64,000 nucleotides of DNA from Stenocarpella maydis (taxonomy: Eukaryota; Ascomycota; Sordariomycetes; Diaporthales; Diaporthaceae). The notes below the pieces were generated by a model. That model saw only the letters and a program-made list of their open reading frames with translations. It was not told where the DNA came from and made no database searches. Location of the stretch: the NCBI GenBank assembly GCA_002270565.1, contig NQMI01000018.1, forward strand, positions 248,001-312,000. The letters are read 5' to 3'. Within the stretch, counting starts at the first letter, position 1. Every line of letters starts with the position of its first letter. Of the stretch, positions 1-11,612 are shown one piece after another. Position numbers and translations under genes: made by a program.

Positions 1-623
1 GGAACGGATGCCGAGCTCGCAGAAGTGGAGCCGAAGTTGGTAGGGACTGAGAGGCCGGAGTGCAAAACAAAGGAAGGATATTGGATGCGACCCAGCGAAC
101 ACGGTGGCAAAAGACGAGACAAGTCAAGTCAACCAAGGTGGCTGTCAGTCGTAGTGTGAAAGCTTGGTTGCTTGGATACTTGCCTGTTGGGCAGAGACAT
201 GCGGAGTACTATGTACTTACTAATACCGGTAGTACACAGGGCTGCGGTGGTGGGGGCAGGAGGAGAGCACGCCCGACCGATAAGATAACTCGGTGCGTGC
301 ACGGTCCAGCCATCTCTGACCAGCACTTACAAGCACGGACCACACTGCCCAGGCTGAGGCTGAACTGGGTTTTGTGAAGACCATCCTCACCATCTTTCCG
401 AGGCGAGCACGCTCGCGGCAGCCGGACGCGCGTCGGAAAAACTCAACAAGCCTGCTTACCTGCAAACTTCTCGCGACTGCGACTGCGACCACATGTAGGA
501 ATAGCGGGGGGATTCGGACTGAGGATTCTGGGCTTTACGCGACTGCTTGTGCGTCGTGGAGGCGTGGCCGAGATACGGCTTGAGACGTTGTTACTCTACC
601 CATTCCAGTCTACTACAGGCACG
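1..623. other. Upstream region of cofactor B gene
   Basis: No convincing gene is seen here. Short open frames on both strands overlap each other and show no recognisable domain. The stretch directly before the ATG at 624 is the likely promoter and 5' leader of the tubulin-folding cofactor B gene. Confidence 0.6.
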
Positions 624-1716
624 ATGGCCGACGTGCCACTCGTGGTCGTCTCGGAGAGCTCATCGGCGGAGCGACGCATCACCCCATCATGGTCCATCAG
701 CACACTCAAGGCAAAGCTCGAGACCATCACGGGAATACCTCCCTCATACCAAAGGATCATCCTTAAGACCACAGCTGAGAGCAGTGTACCCATCGAGGCC
801 AGCGATGAGGACTCTACTCAACTCACCGCATTCCGCTTGACCGCTTATGCTGAGCTCCACGTGAGTAGATTCCCCTCCGCCTTTGTCGCGAGCTGTGCCC
901 GTTTCTGTCCTACCAGCTACTTCGTTGAGCTTGGAGACGGAATCCTCGACCGTGGAAAAGAATCGCAATTGTAAGGGCTCTTGAGGAACGGGTGACTTGG
1001 TTCTCCAGAAGTCATGTCGCTCAGGCTTCCCGCATTTCTGAATGCCCAAGATTTGTGCGACCCAAGTGCCTGGGTGCCATGGGCCTTGTGCCCAGGGGCC
1101 ATTGCACTCAACCAAGGTGCTCGCGGCTTCCCGCGTCTGCGAGATACGGTGTTAGGTTGGGTCTCTGGCAGCGAATCCCGCGGACCAGTCCCGGGCTCGT
1201 CAATCAAAGCCGCTGACAGCAGATTAGGTCCTTGACACACGGCCTCCCGGGGCAAGGCCGAACTACACAGATGCCAGCGGTGTCGAAAAATACGTTATGC
1301 CGGAGGAAGAGTATGCCAAGAAGACCGACTCGGTGCTGGCTTGGAAGAAAGCTGAGAAGCTGGGCCGCTTCGACCCAAACGCCCCCAGCCGAGAGGAAGC
1401 CAAGATTGCGGCTTTCGCTGAGGACGTGCGCAGCCGTGGCATTGAGGCCGGGAAGCGGTGCCGCGTTGGAGGCGACGACACGCGCAGGGGTACAGTCATG
1501 TACGTGGGCGAGGTCAAGGAGATCCCCAACGGTGCGGGCGCGTGGGTCGGCATTCAGCTTGACGAACCCGTCGGCAAGAACGACGGCAGTGTCAACGGCG
1601 CCAGGTACTGGGGCGAGGCGTCGGACATGAAGCACGGTGTGTTTGTTAGGCCGGAGAGGGTGGAAATGGGAGACTTTCCTGCGATGGACGATCTGGGCGA
1701 CATGGAGGAGATTTGA
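624..1716 (+). CDS. alf1: Tubulin-folding cofactor B (CAP-Gly protein)
   Basis: Two exons, 624-860 and 1228-1716, give a 241-residue protein, the usual size for this family. Exon 1 encodes the N-terminal ubiquitin-like domain. The 367-nt intron runs from GTGAGT at 861 to TTAG at 1227, and splicing restores the conserved segment LHVLDTRPPGARPNYTD. Next come the linker with YVMPEEEY and the LGRFDP box, then a C-terminal CAP-Gly domain with GAWVGIQLDEPVGKNDG and KHGVFVRPERV. The protein ends in Glu-Glu-Ile, resembling the acidic EExx tails that bind CAP-Gly grooves. Family knowledge: cofactor B (yeast Alf1, fission yeast Alp11) binds alpha-tubulin after the CCT chaperonin and acts with cofactor E in tubulin dimer assembly. 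The intron is long for this window, but no other acceptor gives the conserved joint. Confidence 0.93.
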
Positions 1717-4544
1717 TGCTGTTCTTAGACCGGACTGGTGCACAATGGGCGCGACGCACCAGAACCATGTCGGACCTGCCCCATGCTCATGGCGCTCGTG
1801 ATGCCCAGCCCCAGAGCAGTATGGAAGCGGGCGCTTCGTCCCAAGTCCTCATAGATAGCCCGGGTTCTCGTCCAGCCGAGGAACGGTTGCCCTCGGCGAG
1901 GTTGCCTCTAAAGGACTCGTGGATCGCGGATCCCGTATCGTTCCGCGCGGCCAAACGTCTGAACGGTGCCCCGTGAGACCTTTGACGAGGTTTCACCCGA
2001 TCTTTCTCTCAGAGGAGGCAGATGCCAACACGCCCGGGCCTTCCAATATATTGCATCGTTCGGACCAAGTCGAAGCCATGGCGCTCAACGTTCTGTCCTG
2101 ACCGTGCCCACACGAGCCGTAGGCGCTGGAGTTGCGACGAGACGATCGACGCAGGGCAGTGCTGGGCCGGACTACGATTCATCACCCCCAGGTCTGCTTT
2201 ATGCCGTCAGGCCTCTGGGCATGGCCTAGCAACAGCTCCTTTCCCGAGGTGGCTGAGCGCTGATCGGAGCGCGTAGGAGAATAGGAGAGGTTTGTTTGGG
2301 CGGAGACGTGGTTAAAAACGCCTTGGCGACTGATGTGCCGGATGCTCCTCCCTACGACTCATGGGCGCTTGGAGGCGGGAAAGCCTTCAGAGTTTGGACT
2401 GTGCGGTGGTCTTGCTCTCCTACATGCAGGGCGCTAGGACCCAGTGTTCCCTGGGCGAGAAATGGCAGGATGGCAGGCAGGAGGAGGGCAGCGTGGGAGC
2501 GGTCTGCCCCGGCACGGCGCCCATCCAACCTCAAACCGATGCCGTGTGAGGCTCAGAACCTGCTGCAGTGCATGGGATCCCATGCAGCTCAATGCCCGTG
2601 GGAACTTTGAGCCTCATCGACGCTGGCCGAGGCGGCAGGACGACCCTTTGGGAACCACTGGGGTGCATCTCAGTTCATGCGAACTGTTCGGTGCGCGAGG
2701 CTTATATGAGAGGCGCAAATAAATAACAAAATCGGACTGGCTGGTTTGGGGGTGGCCGGCTCGTTCCGGGGCCACACGGAGAGAGATCCCGAGTGGTTGA
2801 ACGAGGCATGGGGCCTCGGCCTCTGTCCGATTCGGATAGACGAATAAACAAGACAAGACACTTGACACATGCACACGTTACAGCAGAACAGAGCGGCGAG
2901 TTCTGTTGTCCTCTCTGTACCTCGAGAGCACTGCGAAGATGGCGAGTGCGGGCGATGTCTCTAGCTGCTGTGGAAGGCAATGGGCGCGAGCCGACAGCTG
3001 GGGCGGCTCTTGGCCTTGTCTTGGCCTCCCAGCGAGGAAGCGAGGACGGGGAGCTATCTGATGGACAGATAGTTGATAGGCGATGCTAGATAGTCAAGCC
3101 AAGACTGCAAGACGCGCGGGCTGGGGAAATATTGGCAGCAGTATTGGGGAATGTGTCACCACTCACTCATAATACCCTCATTCAGCTCTTGGCAACTTGG
3201 GGGGGTAACAGAGTACTACGGACTGCAGATTAAAAAAGAAAGCAAAATCAAGCAAAATGAACAACCGAGGAAAAAAAGGGGGTTTGGATTGTCATGATTC
3301 GGGTACAAGCAATATGGTGCAGGTGTGTTGGTTACCCGGCATGCCTATTGCAACCGCAAAGCCGCAAGTGTGTTAGTTAGTCTTGCTCGCTGCGGCAGGT
3401 TTGGATGATCAGGGCATGTGCCTGCTTGCTTTGACGAAGCCACTGCGCTAAAACGTCGACGGCGTCTCAGACCTGCCCCAAACCACCAAACGAAGCGGGC
3501 TGTCGCAAGCAACCACTCCGAGCTCCTGCCTCCTGCCTCCTGCCTCCCTCCCGTCGCACTCTGTGCCCGCGACGCCCAGCTCCCATGCCAGGTTCCCTGC
3601 CCATAACGAGGCGTGCACTATAGCATTCTCCTGCACTAAGCACGGAGTCGCTGGCGTGGGCAGCCTCGTGTGCGACTGCCGGCACCTTCGGGTCAGGCCA
3701 AGCCACCTCTGCTGATGCCGAGCCCTCCCATCACCAAACCACTGTCTTGTCTCAACCTTCCTGGCCCTGCTGGCCCTGCTGGCCCTGCTGGCCCTGCTGG
3801 CCCGGCTCAGCCCCTCAGCCCGCACTGCTCTGCTCTCACTATCATCGCTCTACGTCCAAACCCTCAACTCTGTCTCTCGCCCACCCGACGTCCAACGTCC
3901 AACGTCCAACCTCATCCGCCCCAGCCCGAGAACTCGACGGAATAGAGCCAGAGCAGGTCGCCCTCGGGACTGGCTTGCGATCATCAGACCGTGTTCCTGC
4001 CCAAGTCCGCTCTGCCTCTAATCCCGCCCGCCCGCCCGTTCCTCTCCTTTTGCCGTGTGCCCAGGCCCACATCACCGACACGCTGCTCCTCGCCCCCCAG
4101 ATATTTGGCTCTCACCCAGAACCCAAGCCGTCTTGGCACCGCTCCTCATTGACCCAGCCAGCCTGGCCTGGCCAGCACCAAGACCGCCCAGTCACCCTAT
4201 CCTCTCCTTAGGGCCTGCCTACCGCCTTGTCCTCTTCACTGCACTTCATCTCACCTCAATGTCGAGTCAGCCAAAGTGAAGTATATTTCGCCCGAGGCCC
4301 TGCTCTCACGCCGGACTTACTGCGCCGCCGCACGGGAATCGCGAGTCAACGTTGACGAGACCGCTATGTGACGACGACCCTGCAGGCACTCAGAATAATT
4401 GGTCCAGTACTGGCCTTGACCAGAGCGCCCGTCCCGCGAAGTGGGCCCCTGAGCTGTGAGCCCTTCGCCGGAGCCCTTTGCGTCGCAGCACAGCATCGCT
4501 CGTTGGCACCGCGGGAAACGCTGCCCGTCCCTCTGTCGGGCAGC
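1717..4544. other. Intergenic region with pyrimidine-rich leader repeats
   Basis: No supported gene lies between cofactor B and the RING protein. The last kilobase is rich in C and T on the + strand and carries three short tandem repeats: about three 7-bp units near 3523-3548, a 9-bp unit at 3761-3803, and a 7-bp unit near 3889-3911. This looks like a promoter and 5'-UTR of the RING gene. The collagen-like Gly-Pro-Ala reading of the 9-bp repeat comes from an unsupported frame. Confidence 0.6.
3761..3803. repeat. 9-bp tandem repeat, about 4.8 copies
   Basis: The unit CTGGCCCTG is repeated head to tail without interruption and lies about 750 bp upstream of the RING-protein start codon. No gene function is apparent; it is a likely length-variable minisatellite in the promoter or leader. 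Confidence 0.9.
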
Positions 4545-6266
4545 ATGAGTCGACGTGTGGTCTTTGCGTTGGCACTGGCAGTTGCCAGTGTTCGATCCGC
4601 AACATCCGAGATGGCTGGGACCTTCACTACCATGACCATGGACAGGGTGCTTGACTGGCAGTGGAAGTCTGAGATGCAGATGCTGATCTCGGCATCGGAG
4701 GGAGATCCTCTTCCGCTGTCCTACTCTGTCATACCATTAACAACAAACCTTGGCCTGAATGAGTCGCAGCTTGATCGAGGGGTAAGCGATACCAGCCCAC
4801 GACGTGCTGCCCCTGGCCCAATATCTCACTAACATGCCACCAGCGAGTCGACATAAGGGGAATCGTGGTAGCCGCCGATGCGACCAACTATCCAAGCATC
4901 ACTGGGCCAGACGTGATCCCATATCTGTGTTGTGACGAGACTGCGCAGACAAACGCGTCAAACATAGGCCCAAGCGCGGTTCTGAACGCTCTCATGGACA
5001 ACAACCCACCACCAGCAGCCATCCTGTTGTACAGCCAACAAGGAATGTGCTGCGGATTGACCGGCGATAACCTGAACTTCCATCGCATCTTGACCATGTC
5101 GGACAATGACGCCGCTTCTGAGACTTTGCGCATGGCCAATATGTCTGGGGGCACAGCACGAGCTCAGATCTCGGGCAACTTCACCGACCCTGACCAGGGC
5201 AACGACCCTGGCCAGCAGCAGGGCGGAAACAACTCGGCCGTCGCCATGAGTATATTGTACAGCATCACCGGCCTCATCACAGTTTTGTTTCTCATCATCA
5301 TTGCAACCGGCGCCATACGGGCGCACAGATATCCCGAGAGATATGGTCCCCGCAATGCCTTTGGTGGGAGGCCGAGGCAGAGTCGCGCGAAGGGTCTGGC
5401 CCGGGCTGTGCTCGAGACCCTTCCCATTGTCAAGTTCGGAGACTCCCAGCCAAAGCCCGACCCCAACCTCGAGCTCGAACATGGCTCGTCACGGCAGACA
5501 GGTGTCAGCAACGCGGACCGTCAGTCACCCGAGAACGGCAGTGATCGCCACCTTTCCACCATTCCAGAGAGCCCGCCCGCCTCTCCTGCTCAGCCCGCTG
5601 CGTCGGGCGCTCTTGGGCCCGGATCGGACTCCGAAGCTGATGCCCCAGGGGCCAGCCATGTGACCCGGCCCGGCACAGACAACACAGGTGGCGGCACCCA
5701 GCCCGAGGAAGCCCTGGGCTGCTCGATTTGCACAGAGGATTTCACCGTTGGTGAGGACGTCCGGGTGCTTCCCTGCGATCACAAATTCCACCCATCATGT
5801 GTCGATCCTTGGCTGGTGAATGTTTCAGGCACATGCCCTCTATGGTGAGCTACTTATCTGCATTGTCTGAGTAAAGCATACTAAACATGATTATCATAGT
5901 CGGCTTGACCTGCGCCCAGAGCAAGGTGAAGGTCGTGACATCGGGAATCCCGAAGTACCGCCACTAGGCGTCGATGCCGACGACAATGCACAGTCGTCAA
6001 ATTCCTCTCGGCGCCGGTCTAGACTCTTCGACCTGCACCGTCTTCGGCACGCCACTGTCGAGGAGCGCATCGAGGTCCTTCGACGGTATCGGACGGAGCA
6101 GCGTTCAGGGTCATCGGCCAGCAACGAAGAAGAGAGTCGTGATCGGTCCGGACTTACTAATCGACTGAGGGATAGGTTCCGTATCAGAACACGAGCCGTG
6201 CAGCGGTCCTCTGAACGGACAGGGAGCTCCCCGTCGACGGCCACCGAGGCCGCCAATCAGAGTTAG
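4545..6266 (+). CDS. Membrane-anchored RING-H2 E3 ubiquitin ligase (PA-TM-RING type)
   Basis: Three exons, 4545-4781, 4844-5844 and 5900-6266, give 534 residues. The start at 4545 is chosen because a signal peptide follows directly (residues 1 to about 20, VVFALALAVASVRS). A lumenal domain with Cys-Cys pairs and Asn-glycosylation sequons follows, at the place of a protease-associated domain, then one membrane segment at about 213-237 (SITGLITVLFLIIIATG). The cytosolic part has a low-complexity Ser/Pro/Gly linker and a RING-H2 finger at about 372-414: CSIC, then CDHKFH, then CPLC. The last Cys codon is split by the intron 5845-5899, which confirms that splice. The tail has a basic stretch RRSRLFDLHRLR. 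By family, such proteins ubiquitinate cargo in endosomal or vacuolar membranes. The PA domain is inferred from position more than from motif. Confidence 0.9.
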
Positions 6267-8040
6267 CGAGATCTGCTCCTGTGCCGAGAACTGAATTGAA
6301 CGAGACATAATGATACCAACAAAGTGTGATAATTACGGCTGGCTGTTTTCACCGACGACGGAACGTGGCGTAGGACGCAGATACTGGAACCAAACGGCGG
6401 CCTCGTCAATTGTATACCATATGTATAACCCGCGATTTTTGAGGACGGGAACGAGTTTACGAATGGGATGGCACTCTCAGGGGAACACGCATAGTGGCTT
6501 TTTTCAATAGCGCGGTCGATATTCCTGGAGGGACTGAGCGGGAGGAAAGGCGCATCGGCACTGGAGTTTGAGCGTTTCGCCGTGAAGGCAATTTTCAGCA
6601 TTTATCGTGCGGACTGTATATTTTCTATGGTCTGCTGTGGACGCGTATATATTACCCGCTGCCTCTAGCGCACGTCAAAAGGGGCATGTCTTATAGCTCT
6701 TAACATGTCTCGTCACTGGAAGGACGATTGCATATCAAGCTGTAATCCCGACAGGCACAGTGATGTTCTGCAGACACCGACTCTTCAAGGACGCCAACAT
6801 GAACTGGGCCTACGATGGGTTTCGACTCATATCTCGGAAACACCGGCGAGTGACGGAGTTACCACGAGACTCCATGTATGTTCCGCCTCAGGGTGGCCGG
6901 GTGGACCAGCTGTTCCTGGAACCACCAACCGGTGAGGTTTGTCTTTCCTGTATAACTCTGCTCGGCGGTGATCCCGCCCGCCAGATGCCTCATCGTCATG
7001 AAATCCGAAGCCGTGCCTTGCCTGCGCAGAGGAGGGCACGCTGAATACCATGCATCGGGGGGGGGTGGGGTGAGTCAGCTACTGGCGCTTGGCAGCAGCT
7101 TTCCCTTCTTTTCTGGTGGGACTTGGACGGCTCTTCTTGCTCTCTTTTCTTTCCGTCTCATCTTTTTCCTTCCTTCGTGGAGCCTAGTCTCCCGATTGGG
7201 ACCACCAAGGGCGATCACGTTCGCCCACGATTGCATGGTGACGAGAAAGGGCAGGCAGTGCATAGCAGGGGCCAGGACCAGGGCGCCCGGGGGCAAGCCG
7301 AGCCGGTTTGTTCTCAACCTTCGCCGCCGGGGCTGGCCTTTGGGGATTTGATTGTGCCGGTGCCGTGTGGAATGGTGATGGCACCCTTGTCTTGTAATTG
7401 TTGCCGTTTTGTATCTTTTATGTCGATACTTGTCCTCTCGGAACGGGCGGTGCCTATCACGCGGGTAGATGGGCTCCAGGGGCCATGTTACTTTCGGATG
7501 CCGCGGCGTTTAGAGTTTGGGGCTAATGCGTGCGAGAAGGAGCACCACTGGCGGGTGCAAGTCCACCTGATGCAATGTGTGTGGTATGCTTTACAATTAC
7601 AGTCCTCACCGCACCCGCTTGGTGTGCTCACGGTATTCTTGGCAGAGTCAGCCTCTGCACAGGAGCCTCTGCCGCAGAAGAGCTGTTCACGCGTTTCCCC
7701 TTTCCGGAGAAGGTGTGCCATGCTCATTTCTCATTCACAAACACCTTCATATCGAGGTGGGCTGGCTGGCCTTCTTGGCCTGTCACCGCTGGCAGGAAGG
7801 ATCGCCACAGCTGTTTCGCACGGGTACATCCGCCCAGCAGGAACCCAAGGGTCTATTTTGAGAACGACGTCGTAACGCAGGATGGTGCGTGCGGGCGTAT
7901 ATAATGCGCACTTGCGTGCATATGTATTTAGGTTTGCTAGACTCCGTCTTCTAGAGTGCTTTGCGGGAGACATGAGGTCTTGATTGATGAAGAGAGAGCA
8001 TCTAGGTAAACCTCTGGAGTCCTCCGTCCGGAGCATCGGG
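6267..8040. other. Intergenic region without supported gene
   Basis: This is the 3' flank of the RING gene. A 250-codon open frame on + (7123-7875) has no domain or codon character of a gene and overlaps equally long frames on -. A lysine-rich frame on - near 7075-7190 lacks any plausible upstream exon. I support no gene here. Confidence 0.55.
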
Positions 8041-8800
8041 AATACTAGAAAGTAGCAAGCGGCAGGAATCTATTAACTAATATATATATATATATATATA
8101 AGCCAGAGGGGCTCTGTTCTTCAACCCCTGTGCATTATCCATACGTACCAACTATTTATTATCTAACGTTTCAGATACAACATATAATCTACGTGTATAA
8201 TATTGCTTGACTTAAATATATGCTAGTTATGTTGCAAGAAACCAGGTAGAAGACAACTTGTACCCTACCTAGGTAGATGCCGATACCTACGACACCCACA
8301 CTTGACCCACACCTAAAAAAACACATACTTAGACTATAACACGACTACCTATAGCTTCTATACCTGTATACTTGGGTATGCATATTGGATCTTTGGATTT
8401 AGTATGTAACTAGTTAATTGGTTAATATGTGACAATTTCTTGTTTGAGTGAGTTATTTCTGTAGTGTTGATTATTAAACGGTGTACTGAGTATCTATTTA
8501 TGCATTCTTTAGTATTTACTTCCAACAAGACTTGTCCTGGTTGATGAAAGAGGGGTGTGTGTGTGGGGGGGGGGGTGGAGTTGATCAGTGAGAGCAATGA
8601 AGCATTAGACCAATAGCTGGGATCCGGCCAATGAGATTGACTAATACCAAGAAATAGGTCTAAAGAATGTCTCATATGGGTTCTTACTGGATGAGCACAT
8701 GTTGTTCTTGGGTTATAACGGACATCCTACCTAGGTAGGAACAAAAGGCGCACACCACAACATGAGCCCATATTGTTATCAGTCATTTCATTGGACTACT
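8041..8800. repeat. AT-rich island with (TA)n tract
   Basis: Base composition drops sharply compared with both flanks. The block holds a pure TA dinucleotide run near 8080-8100, a GT run followed by a G11-like run near 8550-8575, and two copies of the 12-bp palindrome CTACCTAGGTAG (8265-8276 and 8728-8739). No open frame with meaning is seen. It is consistent with an old mutated repeat, but no element type can be assigned. Confidence 0.6.
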
Positions 8801-8821
8801 CGAAAGGTAATATGCTCCCGA

Positions 8822-9771
8822 TCATTGAGGTTCCTCTGGTGCCTCTCGAACTGCCAAATCACTTTTCATTCTCAGCTCCTGCCGGAGGTCGACCCTTCTT
8901 GCCCATATGATTGCCATTATGGTGGTCCTCCAATGCTTTGAAATCGGCAGAGTCTGCCTTGAAAAGGCAACTGTAGAAACCACCAGCTTTTGCGACACAA
9001 GTTTTGTGACTTTTGAGAAAGTTCTCCTACCGCTTGACTGTCTTGCCGCAGCAACATTGAAAGGGTTGATAGGGGAGAGTCTCACAGGATTGCTTGCGGA
9101 TTTTCTTGCAGGACTACTGGCGATGCCGTGCCCGACTCCTTTCGTCCTTGAGAACCCGCTCGCAGCCAGGCTCGTTTTCCTCGGTACAAGGTGATCCGGC
9201 ATGGTGCTGTTCCTGAAAATGCGTCCTGTCACATCTGTCAGCTGTTTCGCATTTTCGGTAAACAAGTTATTGCCACACACGTGATACCGTATGAAGAGCC
9301 CCTGTGAGGACAGAGTGGGTAAGATTTGAGCTCAGGAAAAATACGCTTGTGGTCTTCTAGCAAAGTCGCACTAACTGTTATTGAGTCGTCCACACCGGCC
9401 CGAGCATCACATAAGAAACTCTGAAAGAATATGAAAGCACCTGGAGGCGCGCTTTTATCATGAGCTGGTAGTGATTGGGAAGTCCCTGAGCCTAGGGCTG
9501 AAGATGCTGTGGGGGATAGAGTTGTGTTGAGATCGCGAGTGTCCACATTGAGCACTTCGCCTTGCGCGGGATCCACTGTACGAGAGTGCAAGTCATCTTG
9601 TGGGGAAAAGATCGGAAATTGGTCAAGACTTTCATCCAAATGCCAGAGGTCACTTAGGCCTGGTGATGCCCAATCCCATTGTGATGCTTTTGATTCCGGA
9701 GCAGGCGGGTGGGGGGCCAGAATCAGCAGTAGCAGCGCAGAACTTAGGGGCGAGAGCACTTTAAATGCCAT
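8822..9771 (-). CDS. Hypothetical secreted protein, two exons (tentative)
   Basis: Two long open frames on the minus strand join through a canonical 74-nt intron at 9302-9375 (GTTAGT donor, CTCACAG acceptor) in phase 0. Exons 9376-9771 and 8822-9301 give 291 residues. The N-terminus is a clear signal peptide (SALLLLILAP), followed by an acidic, Asp- and Ser-rich part, a Phe-rich stretch (FIFFQSFLC) across the middle, the exon junction with RYHVCGNNLF, and a basic C-terminal third. I recognise no family. The frames are longer than expected by chance and the splice keeps both open, but there is no homology support. It lies just beside an AT-rich repeat island, where fast-evolving secreted proteins or gene relics are common. 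It could also be a degenerate gene. Confidence 0.42.
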
Positions 9772-11612
9772 AATAGATATTAAAGTTCAACCGATCAAAG
9801 AATTCAAAATTGTCAGAATTATATGGGAAAGGGTTTGCGTTGAAGTATCAAAATGACCCTGTCCCTCTACGGGTTGAATTGTGTTTTGTGGGTTTGAAGC
9901 ACTGCGAAGTTCCCAGAAACTGACAAACTAAAACACCGGTGAGATACGATCAGTGAGCTGCAGAAGATGCAGAAGAAGCTAGAGCCACTAGAAAGGAGAA
10001 AAACAGGACCTTGGGATACTTACAGATTTATGCACAAGTCATGCACGAAAAGGGCTTACGTACTCAACCCTTTGATGGACATGGGCCTCGACAAAAGGTT
10101 AAGAGAAGGGGAAAGGGAAAGTCAACCACAGTAATACAGCCCGTCGACATTACAAGGTAAGTTAAATGGGGGTGAATGTGCCATTTTTCCCTGACCGATG
10201 TGTGCATTTGGGTTGCGCTTACGTCACTCGTCGTACATGAGAAGCGGGCGAGGCTCTCCAGCACCAATTCTAAAGTTCTGGGCCATTTCTGGCCACCCCT
10301 TGCAGATATCTGTCCCGGGCTGTGCTTGTATTATCGGGAAGTGCGCTTCGAGCGGGCCAATTACTCACAAGGTCATTCTATTGTGCCACAAGACTGGGCC
10401 AAATCCAGACTCTTGTGTTCAGACCCTGAGAACAGTTAGCAATAGATGGCCATTTCTTTTCAGCCATCCCGCCGCGAGGTGCTTGAGGTGCTTGTACCAC
10501 CTAGATACAGCCACAGTATCTTCTGGGCTGAACAGTGGCATCACCTTATAAGCAGAACACAGGAACTGAGCCGAATCCATTTCCCGAAGGATCATGATTT
10601 ACGATGGCCCATATTCGTTATTTACAACTTGAGCCCAGTAGGGTCTTTCAGCAGAGTTTCCAAAGCAATAAAGTACTGCGGGCCAATTTTCTCGCTGAGA
10701 CGAGGCTGAGGTGGCGCTGGAGGGCAGGAAATAGTAGGCTTGCATCAATATTTCTTCTGTTCCATTTGACCATTAGCAATATTAATGCTCGCCAACCTCA
10801 GGTCTATAAAGGTCCCAGTCTCTAAGATAGCTGCAGACAACAAACAACGGGATTTGTCATGTCAAAGAATGTAGTTGATATAAAAGCATTACAGATCTGC
10901 TCTTCTAGTTCACTATCCGTCCATAACCGTCATGGCTTCGACCAAGGGCCCTAATTCGACATGGCTTGGCGGAAGTGGGCAGATGCTGTTGCAAAGCGAC
11001 CAGCGTATAGTGGCTTGTCGGCTTTCCGGGTCGTATCGGCCAAAGTACCGCATGCCGCGCAGGCCCAGAACAAATGTCTCCATGGCCGGTTTCGGTAGCA
11101 ACACGTGCCAGGTCGCCCTGGCCTTGATGGCAGCCAGTGATTGCGGGTTGAAGCTTGAAAAAAAAAAACACACAAAAGTGGTGGGTTGAAAGTTGCGAAA
11201 AGATTGTTGGTGTGTTGAAAGTAAAGGGTTTAAGTACTGGGCTGGTTGTGGGCGGAGGGCTAGCCGCAACCGTTGATTGATTCTAAAAGTGTAGACAATG
11301 GGGGCTGATATCGAATGGAAACACGAGAGCCACGACAACCGGAAGAGCTTGCTATTGGATAGAACAGAATCCGTCGGTTGATTCGAAAAGTGTTGGCGTA
11401 CGAGACTGATATAGGATGGAACACGGCAGTCACGACAATGGGAAGAGTTTGGTGTTGAATAAATCTAAACCCGTAGTGTGCAAGCTTTTGGGCAGCCTTC
11501 TAGTATGCCTACACGCATACCCATGAACACAGCCGTAGATTAAGCGAGAGGCTCACTTAATGAGAAGACAATGCCAGCATGCAAGCAATGAGAAGTTTTT
11601 TTTTAAATTTTA
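9772..11612. other. Intergenic region without supported gene
   Basis: Short overlapping frames only, none with a recognisable domain. A poly-A run at about 11158-11168 and a near-duplicate pair of segments around 11290-11350 and 11395-11455 (both containing 'GATATxGxATGGAA' and 'CACGACAA') suggest an imperfect local duplication. Confidence 0.5.

Noticed and set aside
3747..4211. Frame with Trp-Pro-Cys or Gly-Pro-Ala repeats
   Set aside because: The repeats come from the 9-bp minisatellite; no coding support outside it.
7075..7190. Lysine-rich minus-strand frame (KESKKSRPSPTRKEGKAAAKRQ-like)
   Set aside because: It looks protein-like but has a stop four codons upstream, and I found no convincing donor to join it to an upstream exon.
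7123..7875. 250-codon open frame on +
   Set aside because: No domain, odd composition for a protein, overlapped by open frames on the other strand, and no promoter-like context.
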